Below, piece by piece: positions 38,101 to 44,837 of a DNA stretch of 44,964 nt. The DNA lies in the IMG/VR virus record IMGVR_UViG_3300049793_000014, positions 1-44,964 of that record, one strand, 5' to 3'. The first letter of the stretch is position 1, and each line of letters opens with the position of its first letter. The notes under the pieces were generated by a model. It saw only the letters and a list, made by a program, of their open reading frames with translations, was not told the origin of the DNA and did no database searches. Made by a program: the position numbers and the translations under genes. The stretch is from a virus.

Positions 38101-38652
38101 GCTGGCGTCAGCTTGTTGATTCTGTGCCCGTTGCAGGCGCAAGGCGGCCAGCGCCGCCCGATCCGCTGCATTGGCCGCGTTCGCGCTTTGCGTGGCTGTG
38201 CGGGCCTGTTCCGTGGCTAGGCGCTGCGCTGCCGTCATACCGGCTGTCTGTGCCGTGTTGGCCTGCGTTTGGGCCTGCGCCAGCCGTTGCGCGGCGGTCT
38301 GCCCTTGGGTCTGTGCGGTACTGGCGCGGGCCTGCGCTGCGGCGGCAGCAGCGGCAGCGGCGGCGGTACGCTGTTGTTCGGTTGTCAGGCGTTGCGCTGC
38401 TTCGGCTGTACGTTGCTGTTCGGTGGCGAGACGTTGCAACGAAAAAGCGTTTTGCTGAATTGCGCGGGTTGCGTTGTTGCTGTTCAATGTCAGTTGGTTA
38501 AGCGCGTTGCTGTTAATCGCGCCAAGTGCGGTTTGAAGCCGCGTAACTGCATCATTTGCCGTGCGGGCATTGTCAGCGATGCGCAGAATTTTAGAAGCGA
38601 CGGAAGCGGAAACTTTATCCGTAATTTCAATGCTGATATTTTCGTCGCTCAT
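35107..38652 (-). CDS. Tape measure protein
   Basis: The 1181-residue protein is the longest in the genome. The N-terminal 180 residues are an Ala/Gln/Thr-rich coiled coil with repeated QRLATEQ-type units and an Ala run. Residues 225-370 match the tape-measure N-terminal family (DETSTAFVRFDRALKIMG, ALLQLSQAFNAGKLQGDEFRAVAENMP). Two or three hydrophobic segments follow (VVAGAALLVYFGPALLIGI, LLVIALTAAVAMIIVF). The C-terminus has GGFTGN...VVHGKEFVMNA. At about 1.5 angstrom per residue the tail would be roughly 175 nm long. It also helps DNA enter through the inner membrane in related phages. Confidence 0.93.
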   Translation of the reverse strand: MSDENISIEITDKVSASVASKILRIADNARTANDAVTRLQTALGAINSNALNQLTLNSNNATRAIQQNAFSLQRLATEQQRTAEAAQRLTTEQQRTAAAAAAAAAAQARASTAQTQGQTAAQRLAQAQTQANTAQTAGMTAAQRLATEQARTATQSANAANAADRAALAALRLQRAQNQQADASRSAASSLLGYVRAATAVIATAVAANGVIGLADAYTTLQNKLQNVTDSAGQVNVLTERLFELANRTRSAVDETSTAFVRFDRALKIMGKGQEESLRLTETVNKALVISGATTTEQASALLQLSQAFNAGKLQGDEFRAVAENMPIVLDAVAKALKKPVSEVKQLATQGKITAAVLFDAFKLMESQVDATFAKTTPTVGQAFTILKNNAEQFIGKINASTGFTNGLSQEIIALSKNLNIVALAAVVAGAALLVYFGPALLIGITSATRAMWAFTASIAANPVGLLVIALTAAVAMIIVFKDEIMASGSEVAGVYTELQNLIDLLSSYFGPILSEIGDFFGNLIGLEKDFSLKTYLLREAITALIEVFQSVAIISSDVVFVFKMVGQEIGAIAAQLVALAHLDFNGFSAISESVRADAARARKELDAFQAKVLSFGKNAPIDDELRRMNGRAGQLKAPTAALRGPGKAQPPATDLKAAAAAAARALALSKVNLELDNELQRTFLLKPEREAQARFDQIEEQFLSKKIKLTQSEAASIKAKIKAVQEAKEVQQAFDAIYEAATGPQRDYNANLTAADKLFKMGAISQDQYQQAVGRATETYKNAVDPLRQFNKDLDDQFKLLAMLKPAREIEQQLIQANNELLSKRGTGLSETERAGLTERLTLLQKQKDIQTELDSIYEGTTGRTTALAAQQAALNIAFGNGMMNADQYSVRLNKIAAETANLKLQMGDATFTDAMNASLFSMVSNFQGILPGLSQAFGDFFTSFTDGFANSVGRAIVYSENLGDAMRKIADEAIAGLITALVKLGVQWVVNSLLGQTLASTAMASQTAMSVAAGGATAAAWAPAAAMVSLASFGANSAAAMAGITATNALTQGLALAGMAGFEKGGFTGNIATDQVAGVVHGKEFVMNAAATERIGVNNLQALQSGAAAVQGVPTQSAGNGGASNGGNGNNSTNINVPVKVINVIDPSEALAAMQTEAGQKLILNVIERNPGAIRRAAR

Positions 38653-38655
38653 TTT

Positions 38656-39090
38656 CTACACCTTTAGTTTAAAGTTGGCCTTTTTACGACGGCCAATCAA
38701 AACGGAACGTTCTACAAAACCGGCAGGCTGTTGCCCCGAATAGCCGTTGTTCAAGCGGCGAATGTAAGGCAAGTTGTTCGTAATAAAAATTGGTTGTCCG
38801 GGCTTCTTATGCTTCAAAACTGCTTTAGCCAAAGCAAGGTTTGTTTCGGCGCTGGCTTTTTGTGTCGAGCCGCCTTTGCCGGGATAATGTGGGCTGATCT
38901 TATCGCCACTTGCAGCGCCCAAAGTTACTATCCAGTTAGACAAGGCTTTTGATGTGTCAACCGGCGTTTTAAACGATAGATCGCCAACAATGGCTAAAGC
39001 CGTTTCAACGGCTAAATCCGAAGCTGCCTTCGGCAATGCTTTAGCGATCTTTTCCATACGTTCGGCAAGATCAAGTAAAGTTTTAGCCAT
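38656..39090 (-). CDS. Minor tail protein (HK97 gp10-like)
   Basis: The 144-residue protein has an N-terminal helix (MAKTLLDLAERMEKIAKAL), then TPVDTSKALSNWIVTLG and later IFITNNLPYIRRLNNGYSGQQPAGFVERS, the pattern of gp10-like joining/tail-completion proteins. Here it lies after the chaperone genes and before the tape measure. The ATG at 39090 has AAGG nine bases upstream and overlaps the chaperone stop by 8 bp; an earlier ATG at 39147 is deeper in that gene and less likely. Confidence 0.72.
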   Translation of the reverse strand: MAKTLLDLAERMEKIAKALPKAASDLAVETALAIVGDLSFKTPVDTSKALSNWIVTLGAASGDKISPHYPGKGGSTQKASAETNLALAKAVLKHKKPGQPIFITNNLPYIRRLNNGYSGQQPAGFVERSVLIGRRKKANFKLKV

Positions 39091-39418
39091 TGCTGGGAAC
39101 CTTTTTAGCAAGCCTTTTGATATGTTCGGCATCCAAACGACGAACAAAAAAGATTAAGTCTTCTGTCTGTTCTTCGTCAAGTTCGGCGGCTTCTGCGTAA
39201 TCCCTAATTCGCGTCCAAGGTATTTGCGTAAGTCCTGCGCCGTGCGAACGTTCCGAATCTAAATCAAAGAAAGCTTGAATATACAACTGCAAGCCCATTT
39301 GTAGTTCTGGTGCGTTTGCAATCCGATCCGGCATCGGTTGCCCGGATCGGAAAGCCTGCTTTGCTATGTTCTGTTCGATTGGGCCAAGGTCTAACAGATA
39401 CGCCAGAACTTCGGTTAG
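39083..39418 (-). CDS. Tail assembly chaperone, frameshift extension (T part)
   Basis: This is the -1 frame read after slippage at 39418-39424. It starts with codon CTA (39416-39418) and runs open for 111 codons: LTEVLAYLLDLGPIEQNIAKQ, then the rest to ...KRLAKKVPSNG. An internal ATG (39334) would give an 83-residue product but lacks an RBS, so this segment is probably made only as a 252-residue fusion with the upstream protein, as lambda gpGT. The role is to bind the tape measure protein and recruit the tail tube protein. Confidence 0.75.
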   Translation of the reverse strand, partial: LTEVLAYLLDLGPIEQNIAKQAFRSGQPMPDRIANAPELQMGLQLYIQAFFDLDSERSHGAGLTQIPWTRIRDYAEAAELDEEQTEDLIFFVRRLDAEHIKRLAKKVPSNG

Positions 39419-39840
39419 TTTTTTGCTTCTTCTTCCAGTGCTTCGTCGCGGAAGTTCGCGGCCAATTTCGCTTCTTCTTGCAGCCGGTCATAAACATCCG
39501 GCAAATCGGTAAGAACCTTTTTGGCGTTCGTTTTGTTGAATTCCAAAACGTTGCCTTTTTCGTCTTGAACGTTTTCCCAGCCTTTCAGCAGGGTATTAAT
39601 AAACACGGTCAAGAAGATTTCTTCGGCGATGGCGTTTTGCATGGTGCCGAGTTCGATTTGCCGACGATATGGCCGGGTCGCTGCTTCGAGCGCCTTGCTA
39701 TAAACCTTGTTGGACTTGCCCATGCGCGAAACCCAAAACGTAGGGATTGTTTTATCCGCGTTTTCAGCTTCGGTCATTTTGATTTTTACGCCTTCGGTTT
39801 CTTTGGCGGCGTTCGTTTGGTATTCGGAATAAAGGCCCAT
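39415..39840 (-). CDS. Tail assembly chaperone (G part)
   Basis: The 141-residue acidic helical protein lies between the tail tube and tape measure genes, as G does in lambda. It has a good AGGAG nine bases before the ATG at 39840; an in-frame upstream start at 39870 is rejected. It ends EEEAKN-stop, with the final codons GCA AAA AAC forming the slippery site. It is a chaperone rather than a virion component in related phages. Confidence 0.82.
   Translation of the reverse strand: MGLYSEYQTNAAKETEGVKIKMTEAENADKTIPTFWVSRMGKSNKVYSKALEAATRPYRRQIELGTMQNAIAEEIFLTVFINTLLKGWENVQDEKGNVLEFNKTNAKKVLTDLPDVYDRLQEEAKLAANFRDEALEEEAKN
39418..39424 (-). promoter_or_regulatory. -1 ribosomal frameshift site A-AAA-AAC
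   Basis: On the minus strand the heptamer A AAA AAC sits in the correct register (GCA AAA AAC TAA) directly before the G stop. It is a standard X-XXY-YYZ slippery site. A 9-bp hairpin CCGATCCGG/CCGGATCGG (39323-39350) lies about 68 bases downstream, farther than usual stimulators. Confidence 0.85.
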
Positions 39841-39868
39841 TTTATAAACTCCTAATAAAGTTAGATGC

Positions 39869-39898
39869 AAAAAGGGCGGCTTAATTGCCGCCCTTTTA
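39869..39898 (-). terminator. Intrinsic terminator after the tail tube gene
   Basis: AAAAGGGCGGC (39870-39880) pairs with GCCGCCCTTTT (39887-39897) over a 6-base loop, giving a stem flanked by A and T runs. It reads as a terminator leftward. Partial termination here would keep tail tube protein in excess over the chaperone and tape measure. Confidence 0.8.
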
Positions 39899-39931
39899 AT
39901 ATAGCTGATTTAAATCAACTTTACCAGCAGT

Positions 39932-41461
39932 TTATACAGGCATTGCCAAAGTCGGCAGATAGGCGAACGAATCAAACATCATCGTATAGCCCTGCGCATT
40001 TTCTGCGCCGCTTGGCGTAAGGGGCAATTTGATCGGCGCGTCTTTTTCGACGTTCAACCGGCCACCGCCCAAACCAAGCAAAGGAATGTCGAACACGAAA
40101 CCGGCGTTATGCGAAGCGCCGATAATCGAGAAACCAACATCCGAATTGCCGCGCACGGCCTTGACTGCGGAAACGGTCGAGAAATAAGCGGTAACGCTGC
40201 CGCCTGCTTCAAAGTTGCCCGCCGTAGCGTCGAACGCGCCGAGAATGCCAACGGCTTTATCCGGCTTGATGTTGTTTTTAACCGTTACCGTCGCTTCCGA
40301 CACGTAACCAAACAACTGCGTAGGGTTCGACGTAGCCGGATCGAGAACAGCCATTTTCATCCGGTAAATGTCGGACGAAGTATTGAAGGCTTGTTCGCCG
40401 AGCGTGCCGATACGGGTGCCGCTTTTGATCGTATCGCCGACTTCGCCGGTTTTCTGCGTGTTGTCGCAGGCAACGAAAGATACGTCGGCGTGCAACTTGT
40501 CGGCCTGCGGAATGTTCAACGTAAATTCGTTGGGGATCGCGCCTTCCAGATATTCGGCCTGCGTAGCTGTCGGGCCGCTGCCAAGCTGGCGTTCGATGTT
40601 ATACGAACGACGTTTGATAAGGCTTGGCGTCTTTTCGTTGCGGATCGTAGTACCGGCGAAAATGCGGATTGTTTTGCCGGTGCCGGTTTCGTCGACCGCC
40701 GTAAATGTCGTGTCATCGAAAACCAACGAATGCGCGGCAATGCTTTTAATGCGGCAGTAGCCCACATTATTAGCGAAGCGTTCGCCCGCCGTGTCGCTGC
40801 CGAGGAAAATCCACTTGCCGGGCGTCAGGCCGGGCAACGTGGTAAAGTCCATTACCGTAGAAATCAGCGCAGGGATACCGGACGTTACCGCCATGTTAAT
40901 GTCGGCGCTTGCGAACTGGAAGCCGACCGATTGGAAGCCAGCCGCAGCAGGTGGCGAAGCTTCGTCAATCAGGGATTCGACCGTAACGACCGTGCCAGCC
41001 GTCGAACTTGCTACCGTTTTCAGGCCGTTGTTTGCCGAATTGGTAAAGCCGCTGCCGAAGATCAATTGACCAGCAACGAAGACGGCAAGGCCGGATGCAG
41101 CGGCGTAAGTCTTCGTGCCTGCCGTTACGCTGGTCAATGCAATGGCCGTAGCGTTAAGCGGTTTGGTCGAAGGCAGTTCGCGGGCGTCAGCGAAGAAAAA
41201 GCCTTGCAGCAGCCGCACCAAGTTGGACTTGGTAAAGTCGATATTGAACGCGCCCGCCGCGTCCAGATCGGTAACGGTGCCTTTCTTGTTCTGCCGGGAA
41301 GGGTCGATAGGAGCGCGGGCAACGGTTTTAATGTCGCCGCCGAAGTCCGAATAGCTGTTTGGTTCAACGCCGTACCAAACAGGGGTTCCGGGCAGAGTTT
41401 TCAAACTCGTTTCTTCCGCGAAGGCAAGCCCGGTAATGTTGCTGTCGATTTTGTTAGCCAC
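39932..41461 (-). CDS. Major tail tube protein
   Basis: The 509-residue protein is preceded by the tail terminator gene and followed by a terminator and the chaperones, the standard position of the tube protein. It opens MANKIDSNITGLAFAEETSLKTLPGTPVWYGVEPNSY, like phage tail tube (Phage_tail_2-like) proteins. It is beta-rich and Thr/Ala/Gly-rich throughout. It is longer than many tube proteins, so an additional surface domain is likely. An AGCCCACATTA copy of the dispersed word is at 40759. Confidence 0.82.
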   Translation of the reverse strand: MANKIDSNITGLAFAEETSLKTLPGTPVWYGVEPNSYSDFGGDIKTVARAPIDPSRQNKKGTVTDLDAAGAFNIDFTKSNLVRLLQGFFFADARELPSTKPLNATAIALTSVTAGTKTYAAASGLAVFVAGQLIFGSGFTNSANNGLKTVASSTAGTVVTVESLIDEASPPAAAGFQSVGFQFASADINMAVTSGIPALISTVMDFTTLPGLTPGKWIFLGSDTAGERFANNVGYCRIKSIAAHSLVFDDTTFTAVDETGTGKTIRIFAGTTIRNEKTPSLIKRRSYNIERQLGSGPTATQAEYLEGAIPNEFTLNIPQADKLHADVSFVACDNTQKTGEVGDTIKSGTRIGTLGEQAFNTSSDIYRMKMAVLDPATSNPTQLFGYVSEATVTVKNNIKPDKAVGILGAFDATAGNFEAGGSVTAYFSTVSAVKAVRGNSDVGFSIIGASHNAGFVFDIPLLGLGGGRLNVEKDAPIKLPLTPSGAENAQGYTMMFDSFAYLPTLAMPV

Positions 41462-41473
41462 TTTAATTACTCC

Positions 41474-41923
41474 TTAACCTATTTCGTCATATTCATATTC
41501 GGCTACGACGTTCAACCGATAATACAAGGCTTCTTCGGGTACTTCTTTGATTCGCGCATTGCGAAATATGACCTTGGACGGCGTTGTTTTGCCCCTATAT
41601 GCGTTGCGTGCTACTACGGCCAAAGCACGCGCTACGACAGGGGCATTACCTGCCGATTTTGGCGCGTAGATTTCAACAAAGATTAAACCGTATGCCGTAT
41701 AACGCCGTTCGCCGTTTTCGTCGCGCAACGTCGTTTGTTCTTCCAGTACACCTTGCTTCGATACCCGCGTCCAATATTTAGAGCCGTCCGGTACATCAAC
41801 CGGCGTAATCAGCGGCCAATATACGATAGGCACATAACCAGCGATAGCGGCGGTTTGCGCCTGCCACGCTGTATTAAACTGTGCAAACATTTCATCTGTT
41901 GCGATTTGATATGTGGCGCTCAT
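41474..41923 (-). CDS. Tail terminator/completion protein (DUF4128-like)
   Basis: The 149-residue protein starts TYQIATDEMFAQFNTAW and has WTRVS, a central LIFVEIYAPKSAG, and VIFRNARIKEVPEE with a YRLNVVAEYEYDEI end, as in DUF4128-type tail completion proteins. It would cap the tail and join it to the head. It is coupled to the upstream gene by ATGA (41920-41923). Confidence 0.75.
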   Translation of the reverse strand: MSATYQIATDEMFAQFNTAWQAQTAAIAGYVPIVYWPLITPVDVPDGSKYWTRVSKQGVLEEQTTLRDENGERRYTAYGLIFVEIYAPKSAGNAPVVARALAVVARNAYRGKTTPSKVIFRNARIKEVPEEALYYRLNVVAEYEYDEIG

Positions 41924-42297
41924 TTTTGGAATACAATCGTATGCAAGATTGCAGGGCCGTCAGGTGCCAAAGTGTTGACGGAAAAAAGTTTCAATTCTAC
42001 GCCGTCGCGTATGACAATATCTTTTGCGCTTGGCGTAAATGAATATGCGCCCATTAGGCCCATAGTCATTCCAATCAATAATTCGGTATCGCCAAAGAAT
42101 GCAAGCGTTTCGCGCATTTCTTTATTAATCGGTAAAAATACAATAGATACGTCCGTGTCAGTATGGGACGCTGCGCCAGTGTTCCAAGGCTGGGCGGCAT
42201 CCGGCACAGTGTCGCGGATTTGACGCCATTGCACCAACTGCCCTTTTTCGGCAATCAGTTCAAGCGTAGATGCAATCTGATCGGCGTAAATAGTCAT
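41920..42297 (-). CDS. Head-tail joining protein (putative)
   Basis: From the ATG at 42297 this is a 125-residue protein (MTIYADQIASTLELIAEKGQLVQWR) in the connector cluster. An upstream in-frame ATG at 42375 lies inside the previous gene and is unlikely. Small alpha/beta proteins at this position are usually head-closure or neck components. The family is not recognised with certainty. Confidence 0.65.
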   Translation of the reverse strand: MTIYADQIASTLELIAEKGQLVQWRQIRDTVPDAAQPWNTGAASHTDTDVSIVFLPINKEMRETLAFFGDTELLIGMTMGLMGAYSFTPSAKDIVIRDGVELKLFSVNTLAPDGPAILHTIVFQK

Positions 42298-42301
42298 GGT
42301 T

Positions 42302-42820
42302 TTAAACTCGGATCGTTTGCAGCGAGAAACCGCCACCGCTGGATTGTGCGAACAACGGTGCAAGCAACGCATCAACAGCGGTAAATGTGGGCTGCATTCC
42401 GACTTGCAGCGGATTTGCCCATTCGGTTTTAATTGGGCCTAGCGTTTCGCTGATCTTATAATCTTTGTTGGTCAAGTTCGGTTGCAGTTTGAAACCTGCA
42501 TTAACCGCCATAACCAACTGGCATTGCGCGGCAATTACGCCGTTTGGAATGTCGTCGGCGGGCCAGTCGAAGCCGTTAATAACTACGTCAAGGCGCGGCC
42601 AATCCATCGCTTGTGTAACGCTGGCGCGCTCGCCTTGCCAACGAGGGGCAAGCGCGGCCAGATAGTCCGAAGCTTTGATAAGCTGGGCGGCAACCGTATC
42701 ATCTACGACGGAAAGGGTTACGCCGCGATTCGCTGCGTAAATGCGGCAATCGGCGATGCTTACATAAGCATTAGCGGTTGCGCTTCCGGTTCCGTCTTCA
42801 ACAATAATTGCGATTGCCAT
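42302..42820 (-). CDS. Head-tail connector/adaptor (DnaT-like fold)
   Basis: The 172-residue protein opens IIVEDGTGSATANAYVSIADCRIYAANRG, then LIKASDYLAALAPRWQGER, DWPR and IPNGVIAAQCQLVMAVN. This is the pattern of phage adaptor proteins annotated as 'DnaT-like ssDNA-binding', which in siphovirus heads is the connector beneath the portal. The location after coat-associated genes supports the connector role. Confidence 0.78.
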   Translation of the reverse strand: MAIAIIVEDGTGSATANAYVSIADCRIYAANRGVTLSVVDDTVAAQLIKASDYLAALAPRWQGERASVTQAMDWPRLDVVINGFDWPADDIPNGVIAAQCQLVMAVNAGFKLQPNLTNKDYKISETLGPIKTEWANPLQVGMQPTFTAVDALLAPLFAQSSGGGFSLQTIRV

Positions 42821-42830
42821 TTTATGCCCC

Positions 42831-43349
42831 TTATGCGGTTACGGTGACAACGGTTGTTGCTGTAATCGTTTTGCCGGTCGTGTATGTATGCGTTGCCGTA
42901 ATCGTTGCAGTTCCGGCAGCAACGCCCGTTACCAGACCGCCGCCCGATACGGTAGCTTTGGCTTCGTTGGAACTGGCGTAAGTCGTCGTGACGGCGGTAA
43001 CATCGGCCAGCGTCAACGCTGATACGTCGGTGCCGTTTGCCTTCAACGCCTGCAATTGCTTCGTTTCGACAGCGGCGAGCGTATGCGTAGCAGGCAGCAA
43101 GGCAAACTTGACAGGCCGCAGCGCGTTAGGTTCGCCGTAGTTCGTCTTTGCGTTGAATGCCGTAGGGATCGTGCCTGCGACGAAATCGCACGACTCGATA
43201 CCATGACCATACGAACCGCTTGCAACGGCGCTACGAACGCCGACCGAATAGCCCGGCGAAGTCAGCGCGTTCAGTGCGTCGATTTGCAATTGTTCGGCGC
43301 TGGTTGCGCCAATGCCTGCGGTAAAAAACAGAATCTTTTTGGTTGCCAT
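42831..43349 (-). CDS. Capsid-associated protein with a BIG2-type Ig-like domain
   Basis: The 172-residue protein is encoded between the coat and the connector genes. The C-terminal 85 residues (TTYASSNEAKATVSGGGLVTGVAAGTATITAT) have the SxNxxVATVxxxGxVTGxxxGTATIT signature of bacterial Ig-like group 2. The N-terminal half is unrecognised (KILFFTAGIGATSAEQLQIDALNAL). It is probably a capsid decoration or head protein whose Ig domain is exposed and may bind cell surfaces or polysaccharide. RBS GGAG. Confidence 0.7.
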   Translation of the reverse strand: MATKKILFFTAGIGATSAEQLQIDALNALTSPGYSVGVRSAVASGSYGHGIESCDFVAGTIPTAFNAKTNYGEPNALRPVKFALLPATHTLAAVETKQLQALKANGTDVSALTLADVTAVTTTYASSNEAKATVSGGGLVTGVAAGTATITATHTYTTGKTITATTVVTVTA

Positions 43350-43365
43350 GTTAAAAACTCCTTTT

Positions 43366-43390
43366 GCGTGCCCACATTAAGCAGGCACGC
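43366..43390 (-). promoter_or_regulatory. Perfect dispersed word within an inverted repeat
   Basis: GCGTGCC (43366-43372) and GGCACGC (43384-43390) form a 7-bp inverted repeat. The perfect TGCCCACATTA at 43369-43379 covers one arm and the loop. It lies in the 48-bp gap upstream of the Ig-domain gene, one of the few copies that are clearly non-coding. Confidence 0.5.
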
Positions 43391-43397
43391 GGGCCGG

Positions 43398-43784
43398 TTA
43401 CTGCGGGTTAGGGTTCCATGCGGGAGTGCCGCCCGGCGCTGGTGGCGTGGCCGCCGCTGGCGTGTCGGTCTTGGCTGGCGCTGCTACGGCGGTCTTCTTG
43501 GCGGGTGCGCGCTTCGGTGCCGGGCTGTCGCCGACGCTGGCGGCCAGTGCTTGCAGCTTGGCGGCGTGCGTGTAAATCGCTTCTTCCGCATCTGGGAACT
43601 TTTGGGCGTAGAGATCGGGAACGCAACCGGCAACGCCGTCGCAGATTTCCATCGAATGCGGTTCAAGCGGAACGGCGCGGGCATTGCGGAACACGACCTT
43701 GGCAGGCATTGCCGCAGCTTGGGCGAAGTCTTCCGCCGTAGGCGCTGGGCCATCAACGAAGAACAGGATATATGCGGGTTTCAT
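43398..43784 (-). CDS. Head-associated hypothetical protein
   Basis: The 128-residue protein lies between the coat and the Ig-domain genes. The N-terminal 75 residues are alpha/beta (AYILFFVDGPAPTAEDFAQAAAMPAKVVFRNARAV). The last 40 are a Pro/Ala/Lys/Thr-rich disordered tail (KRAPAKKTAVAAPAKTDTPAA). It may be a minor capsid component. I do not recognise the family. Confidence 0.6.
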   Translation of the reverse strand: MKPAYILFFVDGPAPTAEDFAQAAAMPAKVVFRNARAVPLEPHSMEICDGVAGCVPDLYAQKFPDAEEAIYTHAAKLQALAASVGDSPAPKRAPAKKTAVAAPAKTDTPAAATPPAPGGTPAWNPNPQ

Positions 43785-43812
43785 TTGCGAAAACTCCTTG
43801 AAGTTTGAAGAA

Positions 43813-43830
43813 GCGGGGCCGAAGCCCCGC
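43813..43830 (-). terminator. Hairpin after the coat gene
   Basis: On the minus strand GCGGGGC-TTCG-GCCCCGC forms a 7-bp stem with a UUCG loop, followed by TTCTTCAAA. The weak U tract suggests partial termination or 3'-end protection, leaving coat mRNA in excess over downstream connector genes. Confidence 0.65.
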
Positions 43831-43838
43831 CGCGTTCA

Positions 43839-44822
43839 TTACTTGGATTTGATGACGACCCCGGCAAGGTCTTTATTGGACGTTGCGTACTTGTCCCAAT
43901 TGGTCGAAGTCAACAGCGCCGCATCGGTAGGCGATTTGCCGCCGTTGGCCTTGTCCCAAGCGTAACCCTTGATGCCGAGTTGATACGACCATTCCGCCTG
44001 ATACGTGCGCGTAATGTTTTCGTCGCCGTTCTTCGTTTCTTCGTTGGCGTCGAAGTCGTTGTTTTGACCGACCATCAACGCGCCCGGCACCAAGCCGAGA
44101 GTGTAATAGTAGTCAACGCCAGCGCCGCCCGCTTCGTCGCCGAACAGGGCCGGGGCATCGGTCATAATCAGCAGTTTGCCGAACGGGTCGCGCACGACGT
44201 TGACCGAACCGAAGGAAAACAGATTGGCGGCGTTCGCCAAGTTTTTGCCGTACAGGTCGAACATCGGCTTGGAGTGCATGACCCATGCCACCAGTTGCGA
44301 AGCTTGATCGCCGAACTTCGCTTGACCTTTGTTAAGGTTGATGAAGCTCATCGTGTCTTCTGGCGGGGTCAAGCCGGTGGCATCGTGGACGACTGCCGTA
44401 GTTTGGGACAGGGCGGCGTAGCCAACGCCAATTGCCGTATTCAGCATATCGGCCAGCGTGTCGATTGCCAACTGTTGACCCAACGCAGCGCCCGCGACTT
44501 CGGGGTTTTGTTGAATCCACTTGAACTGGCCCGGATCGAGACGAACCGGGGCCGTACCCGCTGCCACCTTTACCAGCGTGTCAATCAGGTGCGCCATGCT
44601 CTTTTCGGCGACGGTGCCCGAACCGTAGGCGTTGCGGCGACGAACCAGCCCCGAAATTTTGGCGAAGAACGCCGTATCGGAAAAGTCGCCTTGATGGCTG
44701 GAATGGGTCAATTGAATCGAGCCGCCCGAAGCTGCGTTGAACAGGTCGATTTTTTGCCGGAGAACTTCGGACATTGCCAAGTAGGCGTATTCCGAATAAA
44801 CTGCAAGGTCTGAAAGTGCCAT
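43839..44822 (-). CDS. Major capsid protein
   Basis: The 327-residue protein follows the scaffold gene across the contig join. It opens MALSDLAVYSEYAYLAMSEVLRQKIDLFNAASGG, with HQGDFSDTAFFAKISGLVRRRNAYGSG and PVRLDPGQFKWIQQNPE, which I recognise from coat proteins of Chi/Sano-like phages (HK97 fold). The hairpin after the gene and the strong RBS region (AAGGAG) suit high expression. It would assemble the icosahedral shell together with the scaffold and the Ig-domain protein. Confidence 0.88.
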   Translation of the reverse strand: MALSDLAVYSEYAYLAMSEVLRQKIDLFNAASGGSIQLTHSSHQGDFSDTAFFAKISGLVRRRNAYGSGTVAEKSMAHLIDTLVKVAAGTAPVRLDPGQFKWIQQNPEVAGAALGQQLAIDTLADMLNTAIGVGYAALSQTTAVVHDATGLTPPEDTMSFINLNKGQAKFGDQASQLVAWVMHSKPMFDLYGKNLANAANLFSFGSVNVVRDPFGKLLIMTDAPALFGDEAGGAGVDYYYTLGLVPGALMVGQNNDFDANEETKNGDENITRTYQAEWSYQLGIKGYAWDKANGGKSPTDAALLTSTNWDKYATSNKDLAGVVIKSK

Positions 44823-44837
44823 GATATAAAGCTCCTT

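Larger units (their letters stand above)
1339..43379. repeat. Dispersed 11-bp word TGCCCACATTA, 28 sites around the genome
   Basis: Perfect copies start at 1833, 5932, 8600, 11840, 19901, 43369 (+ strand) and 23201 (reverse complement). Near copies with GCCCACA start at 3929, 12580, 14491, 17247, 25085, 28965, 32438, 34635, 37291 and 40759 (+), and at 1339, 6354, 16503, 18586, 26299, 28602, 31655, 35299, 38885 and 42383 (reverse). One variant (ACCCACA) is at 14222 (reverse). The consensus is (T/A)GCCCACA(T/C/A)(T/A)A. The site is not palindromic. It is read in coding regions as N-V-G, M-W-A, C-G-H, A-H-x or P-T/P-H, so the conservation is at DNA level. See findings for interpretation. Confidence 0.85.

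Noticed and set aside
39083-39334. Independent 83-residue gene starting at ATG 39334
   Set aside because: There is no RBS before 39334, and the frame is open upstream to a perfect in-register A-AAA-AAC slippery site, so production as a frameshift fusion is the better model.
40109-41686. A 525-codon open frame on the + strand across the tail tube gene, and other long + strand frames over late genes
   Set aside because: The frame has no RBS, is antisense to a recognisable structural gene, and its sequence is Arg/Cys/Asn-rich in the manner of a reverse-frame shadow. Similar frames exist opposite the tape measure and portal genes.
1339-43379. The 11-bp word as a by-product of a conserved peptide or codon bias
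   Set aside because: It is read in three frames and both orientations as different peptides (N-V-G, M-W-A, C-G-H, A-H, P-T) and also occurs in non-coding gaps at 18586, 19901 and 43369.
43398-43784. Shared KV(V/I)FRNAR peptide between this head protein and the tail terminator (41474-41923) as evidence of homology
   Set aside because: The match is only about eight residues, and the sequences on either side do not align. Chance or short convergence is as likely.
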